64,000 nt of DNA from Archangium violaceum (GTDB lineage: Bacteria > Myxococcota > Myxococcia > Myxococcales > Myxococcaceae): NCBI RefSeq assembly GCF_016859125.1, contig NZ_CP069338.1:1736001-1800000 (forward strand). The letters run 5' to 3'. Positions 58,088 to 64,000 of this stretch are shown here, in pieces. A program made the translations under genes and the position numbers. The notes below the pieces were generated by a model. The model was not told the DNA's origin, did not search any database, and was given only the letters and a program-made list of their open reading frames with translations. Position 1 is the first letter of the stretch. The number at the start of each line of letters is the position of its first letter.

Positions 58088-58516
58088 ATGAATCGAAGCC
58101 CAGGAACATGGCCGGTCCCGGGAGCGCGGCGGCTCAAGGGCACTCCCGCCGCCCCCGCCGAGGCCACGCCCGCCCGTCAATCCGAGGAGGAGACCGAGTC
58201 CCGGGCCCCGGAGACGCCGCTGTGCTGCGTGCGCTGCGGCCACGTCATCACGCGTGAGCGGGACCGCACCACGGTCAACGGCCGCCACGCCCACACCCGC
58301 GTCAACCCGTCCGGGTTCGTCTTCCACTTCGGCTGCTTCGCCCGGGCCGAGGGCTGCCTCGCCATCGGTCCTCCCACCGCGGAGGCGAGCTGGTTCCCGG
58401 GCTTCGTCTGGCGGATCGCCCTGTGCGCCGCGTGCAAGACCCACCTGGGATGGGCCTTCCGCGGCGAGAGCGACTTCCTGGGGCTGGTGCTGGACCGCCT
58501 CACCGCCCCGAGTTGA
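58088..58516 (+). CDS. Cereblon-like CULT domain protein
   Basis: The 142-residue protein is divergent from the ABC exporter. After a disordered ~40 residues it is a single CULT (thalidomide-binding) domain. Zinc ligands are Cys47/Cys50 (CVRC) and Cys113/Cys116 (CAAC). The aromatic cage is Trp102 (SWFPGF), Trp108 (VWRIAL), Trp122 and Phe124 (LGWAF). Spacing 6-14-2 equals that of human cereblon W380/W386/W400/F402; HTRVNPSGFVFHFGCF matches the preceding strands. Bacterial homologues such as the Magnetospirillum protein bind uridine-like ligands and cyclic imides. The natural ligand and role are not known. Confidence 0.93.
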   Translation: MNRSPGTWPVPGARRLKGTPAAPAEATPARQSEEETESRAPETPLCCVRCGHVITRERDRTTVNGRHAHTRVNPSGFVFHFGCFARAEGCLAIGPPTAEASWFPGFVWRIALCAACKTHLGWAFRGESDFLGLVLDRLTAPS

Positions 58517-58528
58517 GCATCCCCTCGC

Positions 58529-60265
58529 TCAGTCCACGTGAACGAGCACGTCGCTGAAGTACTGGCTGGAGGACGACACGTCCTTGCAGGACGTCCCGTT
58601 GATCAGGTTCGAGCCCATGTCGAACACGACCTGCACGTCCTTCGAGCCGGGATACGGGATGACCACCTCCGGAGCGGAGTTCGATGGCGCGGTCAGCTCC
58701 CGCACCTTCACCGGCGCGCTGCTCGCGTCGCCGCTCCATTTCCAGAGCGCGAACGGCCCGCTGCTCTCGTCATGCGGACCACTGAGGATCAGCACCGCCT
58801 GATGGGCCTCCGACCACGCCATGCCCCGGATGCCGTACCCACCCAGGTTCACCAGGATGGCCCGGCCGAACTTCGCCCTGGCACCCGAGATCACCGCGTC
58901 CGGGTTGGTCAGCGTGACCATCAGCGCACTCGAACCGGACTGGGGGTTGCGGAAGCCAATCACCAGACCGCCGGTGGGCAGCGCCGCCAGCCCCTCGACG
59001 TTGGTTCCACTCAACTTCGGCGCCAGCTCCGCCACCGTGTCCTCCGACAGCCGCGAGCGCTCATTCAGCAGCGAGATGACCGAGGTGTTCGCGTCGAGCC
59101 AGTTGGACGCGTCCAGCATGTCCTTCAGCAGGTTCGAATAGGTCCCCGCGACCTGGAGCGAGACAGCGGGCACCGTGCCCGAAATGTCGATGGCGAAGAA
59201 CTTGTAGCGCGAGGTCTCCAGCTCCCCGTTCTTGTTCCGCGCCTGGGAGCCAGTCACGTAGATGCGGTTGCCCACGCGAGCGGCGTCCTCGAAGTCCGCC
59301 TCGTCCGAGGACGAGAGGCCCAGCGCGCTGCTCAGGTCCTTGCTCTGGACCGACGCGGCACTCGTGCCCCGGGTGAAGATGCGCGCGGACTGGGACTCGT
59401 CGTTGAAGTTCAAGAAGTGGGTGGAGTCGATCCACACCCCGCCGGAGCCGTCGCAGGTCCCCTTGTACGTCCCCGAGACCGGAGCAGGAGGAGTACCGGC
59501 GTCACCGCCGCCCGTGCCCGCATCCGTGCCGCCACCGGGCATGTCCCAGGTCACGGTCAGCTTCGGGCGGGAGGACCGGGTCGAGTACTCACTGGAGCGG
59601 ATCTCCAGCCGGTTGTCGTTGTCCTTGTTGGCGATGATGACCCCGTGGTTGCTGGAGGGCGTGGTCACCCACTTCTGCACCACCTCGAGTCCCCTCGCGT
59701 TCAGCGTCACGGTGTACGTCCCCGTCGAGGAGGCCCGGATGGAGCCCAGCGAGGTCGTGTCCCGGTCGCCACTGCCATCCGCGCCATTCGAGGCCCAGTC
59801 GTGGCTGCTGTCCGCCCGCTCCCACGTGACCTGGCTCTCGGTCCACGCGCGCGTCAGCTCGTAGAAGTCGTAGGTCTGATCCGCCTTGTCGGACACCGTG
59901 ACGACGATCGACGCGGAGCGGACGATCGCGTTCGCGGGGATGCTCGACACGTCCCACTGCAGCAGGATGTAGTTCTCGTTGCCGCTCCCCGCGGGCGTGT
60001 CGCCGCTCGCCGAGATGCTGGTGTCGCCGCCGTGGTTGTCGTCGGAGTCCTCCTCCTCGATCATCGAGTCGCGGGTGCCCGCGTAGCTCGAAGACGGAGA
60101 CACCCCGTCCTGGAACGACGTGCTCTGCGCGCCCGTCAGCTCCTGACCCCCGAGGAAGAAGCCGGACTCCGTATCATTTCCGCCAAATTCCTCCTGCCCA
60201 CACCCCGCTGCGAGCAAGAAGCACGCGGCCAGAGCACCGGTGACCGGAACCATCCATCTACGCAT
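58529..60265 (-). CDS. Lipoprotein with DNRLRE and DUF3616-like domains
   Basis: The 578-residue protein starts at ATG 60265, 5 bases behind GGGAG, and has a lipobox ending in Cys22 (CFLLAAGC). Residues ~50-235 are a DNRLRE domain: QDGVSPSSSYAGTRDSMIEE, ILLQWDVSSIPANAIVRSA, WTESQVTWERADSSHDWA and the namesake DNRLEIRSSE. An Asp-Ala-Gly linker follows, then residues ~265-578 resemble DUF3616 (FLNFNDESQSARIFTRGT, GGLVIGFRNPQSGSSALMVTL). It is probably a surface adhesin or matrix protein. Confidence 0.83.
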   Translation of the reverse strand: MRRWMVPVTGALAACFLLAAGCGQEEFGGNDTESGFFLGGQELTGAQSTSFQDGVSPSSSYAGTRDSMIEEEDSDDNHGGDTSISASGDTPAGSGNENYILLQWDVSSIPANAIVRSASIVVTVSDKADQTYDFYELTRAWTESQVTWERADSSHDWASNGADGSGDRDTTSLGSIRASSTGTYTVTLNARGLEVVQKWVTTPSSNHGVIIANKDNDNRLEIRSSEYSTRSSRPKLTVTWDMPGGGTDAGTGGGDAGTPPAPVSGTYKGTCDGSGGVWIDSTHFLNFNDESQSARIFTRGTSAASVQSKDLSSALGLSSSDEADFEDAARVGNRIYVTGSQARNKNGELETSRYKFFAIDISGTVPAVSLQVAGTYSNLLKDMLDASNWLDANTSVISLLNERSRLSEDTVAELAPKLSGTNVEGLAALPTGGLVIGFRNPQSGSSALMVTLTNPDAVISGARAKFGRAILVNLGGYGIRGMAWSEAHQAVLILSGPHDESSGPFALWKWSGDASSAPVKVRELTAPSNSAPEVVIPYPGSKDVQVVFDMGSNLINGTSCKDVSSSSQYFSDVLVHVD

Positions 60266-60388
60266 GTGTTCTCCCTTACGCCTGGGGGGCGGACGGTTGC
60301 CCATCCAGGCGCATGCGCAGTGTCACGATTCGGTCGAAATCCAATGGAGCCCCCGCGACATGCACGGGGGCTCCCCTTCCGCCAACCG

Positions 60389-62047
60389 CTACGGGATGAG
60401 CGGGGCGAGCGCGGGCGCGATCAGCGTCTGCTTCGCCTGCTGTACCGTCGTCCAGTCATCCTGGAGCACGCCCCCGGTATCATCGGAGTTGGGATTGAGC
60501 GACCAGACGGAGAAGCTCATCCCGTTGCCCTTGAGATAGCTCGAGAGCGTCTGGAGCCACTGGCGGTCGGAGTCGATCTGCAGCTTCGTGCCGAACTCAC
60601 CCACGAAGACCGGAGCACGGTTCTCCTTCACGAGGAAGCCCCAGGTGGCATCCCACACGCCTGGCAGGTTGGCCGGGTAGCCGGTGGCCGGCTTGTTCTG
60701 GAACCAGGGCTGCCCGTAGACGCTCTCCGGGTAGTCGTGCGTCGAGTACACCACGCGCCCCGCCACGTTCAGCCGCACCGGGTAGTCGCGCGCACCCCGC
60801 AGGTTGCCGCCCCACCAGTACCAGTTGCCCTGGTAGATCTCGATGCCCTCCACGATGATGAGCAGGTCCGGGTTCTCGGCGAGGATGGCGTTGCCCGCAC
60901 GCTCGGCGGCGAGCCTCCAGTCCGTATCGAGGTTGCCATCACCCCACGTGGCACGGCCGTGCGGCTCGTTGTGCAGGTCCATGCCCACCACGGTGGGATC
61001 GCCCTTGTAACGGCGCGCGAGCATCTTCCAGTCGTCGATCCACGCCTGCTCCTCCGTGGCGCGGCTGTTGCGGTACCAGAGCTCCGACTGACTGTTGGAG
61101 TCCGGGCGGTGGCGGTCGAGCACGACGCGCAGCCCGCGCGCCTTCGCCGCGGCGATGACGCGGTCCATCACCTCGAGCGAGGTGAGCCCACGCAGCTCGG
61201 GGTTGATCGTGTAGCTGATGTCCAACGGGTTCGGGTACACGCCCGGGCGCAGGATGTCGTTGCTGAAGGGCAGGCGCAGCATGTTGTAGCCAAGCGACTT
61301 CACCTGATCGAGCAGGCTCCCCAGCGTGCGCGTGTGCAGGCCATAGGGCACGCGTGAAGGACCCTCGAAGCCGAACCAGTTCACGCCCGTGAGCCGCACC
61401 TCCTGTCCATTGGACGCGTAGATGCGCGCGCCCTGCGTATGCAGGTAGCCCGCGGCCCCGCCCGGAGTCCCCGCGTCGGTGCCGGTGCCGGCATCCGTGC
61501 CCGCGTCCACTCCCGCGTCCGTGCCCGCGTCCACTCCCGCGTCGGTGCCGGTGCCGGCATCCACTCCTGCGTCCGTGCCCGCGTCCGTGCCGATGTCCGT
61601 TGCGTACACACCGTCCGCCGCGCACAGCGGCAGCGTGATCCCGGGCTGATAGGACACCTCGCACGAGGTGGCCGTACCGCCGCTGTTCACCGCGCGCACC
61701 CGCACACGCGAGCCGCCAAACCCCTGAGAGCGCGTCCACACGTTCGCATCCCAGGCGGCGGGGTTCATCTCGGTCCAGGCACCACCATTCACCGACACCT
61801 CGACCCGCCCTGGAGCCGGATCCGCCGTCACGCGGGTCTCCATCCACCAATCATTGCTCGGTGTCTGGATGAAGAATGACACTGGCACCCGCTGCGCCGG
61901 CTGCACCTGCGGCGGGTCTTGCGCCACGTCTTGTGCTTCCCCCGGCGCGGGCTGCACCTGCGGCTGGTCTGGTGCCTCCTCCGACGCGGGTCCTCCACAC
62001 GCCGCGGCGAATACCGCGATCCCCAGGAACATCCCAAATGTCTTCAT
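60389..62047 (-). CDS. Glycoside hydrolase family 5 endoglucanase-like lipoprotein
   Basis: The 552-residue protein starts at ATG 62047, 6 bases behind GGAGG, and has a lipobox ending in Cys17 (AVFAAAC). A beta-sandwich (~50-140) and a Thr-Asp-Ala-Gly repeat linker (~155-200) precede the GH5 barrel: YLHTQGARIYASNGQEVRLTGVNWFGFEG, VVLDRHRPDS, GMDLHNEPHG with the acid/base Glu, YSTHDYPESVY and PVFVGEFGT with the nucleophile Glu. GH5 members hydrolyse beta-1,4-glucans or mannans; lipid anchoring suggests work at the cell surface. Most likely an endoglucanase; mannanase cannot be excluded. Confidence 0.9.
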   Translation of the reverse strand: MKTFGMFLGIAVFAAACGGPASEEAPDQPQVQPAPGEAQDVAQDPPQVQPAQRVPVSFFIQTPSNDWWMETRVTADPAPGRVEVSVNGGAWTEMNPAAWDANVWTRSQGFGGSRVRVRAVNSGGTATSCEVSYQPGITLPLCAADGVYATDIGTDAGTDAGVDAGTGTDAGVDAGTDAGVDAGTDAGTGTDAGTPGGAAGYLHTQGARIYASNGQEVRLTGVNWFGFEGPSRVPYGLHTRTLGSLLDQVKSLGYNMLRLPFSNDILRPGVYPNPLDISYTINPELRGLTSLEVMDRVIAAAKARGLRVVLDRHRPDSNSQSELWYRNSRATEEQAWIDDWKMLARRYKGDPTVVGMDLHNEPHGRATWGDGNLDTDWRLAAERAGNAILAENPDLLIIVEGIEIYQGNWYWWGGNLRGARDYPVRLNVAGRVVYSTHDYPESVYGQPWFQNKPATGYPANLPGVWDATWGFLVKENRAPVFVGEFGTKLQIDSDRQWLQTLSSYLKGNGMSFSVWSLNPNSDDTGGVLQDDWTTVQQAKQTLIAPALAPLIP

Positions 62048-62250
62048 GCACGACCTCCGTGGTCCGGCGCCCCCCAAACGCCTCGGCATTCATAGACCAA
62101 AACCAGACGAAAATCATGAAGACCTATAAAATTCGAATATCGAGAATGATCAGCGATTACGAAACACACATACGCCAACCTCACAGCTGAGCCTCTTACT
62201 TCTCGATTTCTGGATTTCTCAGACCGCGAACCCGCTCCGAGAGCGTTTGT
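62048..62250. promoter_or_regulatory. A/T-rich upstream region of the GH5 gene
   Basis: About 200 bp, with 62090-62220 clearly richer in A/T than the rest of the window (for example GACCTATAAAATTCGAATAT). It is upstream of the minus-strand GH5 gene and probably contains its promoter, but no -35/-10 pair is certain. Confidence 0.4.
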
Positions 62251-63372
62251 CTACGGAGTTGTCACTGGGAGCACGGGGACGGAGGCACCCACCACCGGCG
62301 GCACGTCCCGCCCCTCGCCGAAGCCCAGCACCCACCACTCGGGCGCGGTCTCTCCCCGCTCCGTTAGCGCGCGCCCCAGGTCCCCCAGCGGCTCCATCTC
62401 GCCATCGTCCGCGAGGCGGAAGGTGCCGTAGTGGATGGGGACGCTGTAGCGCGCGCCCAGGTCCTCGCTGGCCCGGACGGCCTCGTGCGGAGAGATGTGC
62501 ACCGGGGACATGAACCACTCGGGCTTGTAGGCACCGATGGGGAGCACCGCCAGGCGGATGGGCCCGAAGCGCTCCCGCGTCTCGGTGAACTGCCGGCCCC
62601 AGCCGGTGTCCCCCGCGAAATACGTGGTGCCGTGCGGCCCTCGGAAGACGTAGCCCGTCCACAGCGTCCCGTTGCGATCGAACAGCCCACGGTTGGAGAA
62701 GTGCTGGGTGCGCGCGCTCACCAGCGTCACCTCGGGACTCAGGGGAAACGCCTGCCACCAGTCCACATCGGTGACGTGGCGCAGGCCCTTGTCCTCGAGG
62801 AAGGCGCGGTTGCCCAGGCCGGCGAAGATGCGCACCTCGGGGAACTTCTCCTGGAGCCGCCGCAGGGTGGCCACGTCCATGTGGTCATAGTGGTTGTGGC
62901 TGAGCACCACCACGTCGATGGGGGGCAGGTCCTCGAAGCGGATGCCCGGGGGCCGGACCCGCTTGGGGCCGATGAAGGAGACCGGGCTGCAACGCTCGCT
63001 GTAGATGGGGTCGGTGAGGATGTTGAGCCCGTCCAACTGCAGCAACACCGTGGCGTGGTTGATGAACGTCACGCGCAGGCCACCGCGGCCCACGCGCTCG
63101 GGCGGTGGCGGACCGGGAGGTACGTCGTGCCACTCCGTCCAGGGACCCGGATCGCGGTTCAGCTGCCACTTCAGGACGCTGCCCCTCTGCTCGCGAGGCT
63201 CCAGGTTGACGAAGCGCTCGCCATCGAAGTGATCGCTCCTGGGCCCCTTCCAGGTGGGCGCGGAGAAGATGCAACCGCCCACGCCCACGCCCCCCACGGA
63301 GAGGGCCAGCACCCCGGCCAGGAAGGAGAGGAAACGGCGCAGCGGACGTCTGCTCTGGGAAACCTTTGTCAT
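62251..63372 (-). CDS. MBL-fold hydrolase, NAPE-PLD/UlaG-like, lipid-anchored
   Basis: The 373-residue protein has a lipoprotein signal ending in Cys34 (VGVGGC). The metallo-beta-lactamase site is complete: HNHYDHMD, QHFSNRG, FAGDTGWG and PIHYGTF. FINHATVLLQLDGLNILTDPIYSERCSP and WFMSPVHISPHEAVRASEDL match the NAPE-PLD-like group, which includes phospholipase D-type enzymes cleaving N-acyl phosphatidylethanolamine. Lipid anchoring suits a phospholipid substrate; UlaG-like lactonase activity is the alternative. Confidence 0.87.
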   Translation of the reverse strand: MTKVSQSRRPLRRFLSFLAGVLALSVGGVGVGGCIFSAPTWKGPRSDHFDGERFVNLEPREQRGSVLKWQLNRDPGPWTEWHDVPPGPPPPERVGRGGLRVTFINHATVLLQLDGLNILTDPIYSERCSPVSFIGPKRVRPPGIRFEDLPPIDVVVLSHNHYDHMDVATLRRLQEKFPEVRIFAGLGNRAFLEDKGLRHVTDVDWWQAFPLSPEVTLVSARTQHFSNRGLFDRNGTLWTGYVFRGPHGTTYFAGDTGWGRQFTETRERFGPIRLAVLPIGAYKPEWFMSPVHISPHEAVRASEDLGARYSVPIHYGTFRLADDGEMEPLGDLGRALTERGETAPEWWVLGFGEGRDVPPVVGASVPVLPVTTP

Positions 63373-63503
63373 CGTTCATCCATGTTACGGCGATCTCGCC
63401 CCCATCCCTTGCGCATCCTTGTGAGGGATTGCCGGGCGTCCTGCCCACAAGGCCCCAGGACCGTGAGAGCTTTCATGGGGTGAATAAACCCAGACTCGTT
63501 GTC

Positions 63504-64000
63504 TCACGAATCGTCGGCTTCGCCAGCGCCTTCGGCCAGGGACGTGGGCATGCGCGCCTCCAGTGCGCCCATGGCCCGCTCCATCAGGAGCAGTGTGCGG
63601 CCCAGTGACTCCAACTCGATCTTCGAGATGTTCTCGAATTGGGCCGCCAACTCCTCGCCCAGGGCCTGTCCGAGGGTGTCCGCCACCGCAAGGCCGCTCT
63701 CCGTCAACGTCAGGCGGAACCGCCGCCGGTCATTCGGATCGGCCTCGCGTCGCACATAGCCGCGCTGCTGGAGGCGGTCCATCAGCCCCGTGACGACGGC
63801 GGGCGTGACGCCCATCCGCCGCGCCAACTGCCCGGGAGAAGAGATGCCATCCCGGATCGCATAGAGCGCGCTGAGCTGACGCAGGCTCAGGTCCTGCTCC
63901 GGGCGAGCCTGTGCACGCGCCTCGGCCCACCGGTACATACGGGCGACCATCCCCAACATCCGGAGCGCATGGTCGAGCGGAAGGTTGGAACGCTGGGTCA
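63504..64000 (-). CDS. MarR-family regulator, 5' end outside window
   Basis: The frame is open through to the right edge (TQRSNLPLDHALRMLGMVAR), so the ATG at 63959 is not necessarily the start. The winged helix-turn-helix has LSLRQLSALYAIRDGISSPGQLARRMGVTPAVVTGLMDRLQQRGYVRREADPNDRRRFRLTLTESG, the MarR pattern. The C-terminal helices dimerise. Such proteins repress nearby genes and respond to small phenolics or oxidants; the target is unknown. Confidence 0.9.
   Translation of the reverse strand, partial: TQRSNLPLDHALRMLGMVARMYRWAEARAQARPEQDLSLRQLSALYAIRDGISSPGQLARRMGVTPAVVTGLMDRLQQRGYVRREADPNDRRRFRLTLTESGLAVADTLGQALGEELAAQFENISKIELESLGRTLLLMERAMGALEARMPTSLAEGAGEADDS

Noticed and set aside
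58538-61357. 939-residue plus-strand open frame
   Set aside because: Antisense to the DNRLRE and GH5 lipoprotein genes, which have signal peptides, ribosome sites and domain motifs.

Overview
The window is high-GC DNA with many secreted lipoproteins, Hanks-type Ser/Thr kinases, a DUF2381 protein, a SitA-type polymorphic toxin, MopE-like metal-binding repeats and Asp-Ala-Gly linkers. This combination points to a fruiting myxobacterium, most likely the Archangium/Cystobacter branch; that is an inference from gene content, not from a phylogenetic marker.

Left accessory region (about 1-13.3 kb): the N-terminal part of a SitA-type toxin runs off the left edge. After it come two broken pieces of DHA2-type MFS transporter genes that share a 252-bp direct repeat 7.66 kb apart, a fragment of an IS200-like (RAYT) transposase, an RluA-like protein lacking the usual catalytic Asp, a secreted beta-helix-like protein, an MFS exporter, a SulP transporter with STAS domain, a DNase I-fold protein with most catalytic residues replaced, a conserved hypothetical and another MFS exporter. 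A GC-rich interspersed repeat lies just 3' of several minus-strand genes here.

IS-rich region (about 13.3-25.6 kb): a lipid-anchored penicillin/AHL acylase-type Ntn hydrolase, small membrane proteins, an ISAs1-family element with imperfect terminal repeats, a TonB-like protein, a TetR remnant, an ISL3-family transposase, a fibronectin-III lipoprotein and a deleted IS1182-type transposase.

Core-like region (about 25.7-64 kb): densely packed genes. These include YdjM-like hydrolase, ThpR and a YiiX-like hydrolase; several large lipoproteins (MopE repeats, PQQ-type propeller); a Tam-like methyltransferase; a DUF2381-Ser/Thr kinase pair; a complete livKHMGF branched-chain amino-acid ABC operon; a PRC-barrel-like protein converging with a GAF-like/kinase protein; grpE-dnaK with a Lys/Ala-rich tailed protein; DUF4476, Ig-like/EEP, DUF1206 and EamA proteins; an FAD monooxygenase; an Ala-Glu epimerase; an ABC-2 exporter pair; a bacterial cereblon-like (CULT) protein; a DNRLRE/DUF3616-like lipoprotein; a GH5 endoglucanase-like lipoprotein; a NAPE-PLD-like MBL hydrolase; and a MarR regulator cut by the right edge.

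The strongest items for follow-up are the CULT-domain protein at 58088, whose aromatic cage and zinc cysteines have the spacing of human cereblon; the apparent pseudo-DNase I at 9165; the RluA-like protein with Asp-to-Gly in the catalytic motif at 1765; the interspersed repeat near 8.3, 9.0, 10.4 and 22.2 kb; and the kinase at 34954 whose C-terminus resembles a fused lipoprotein. No tRNA, rRNA or CRISPR array was seen.
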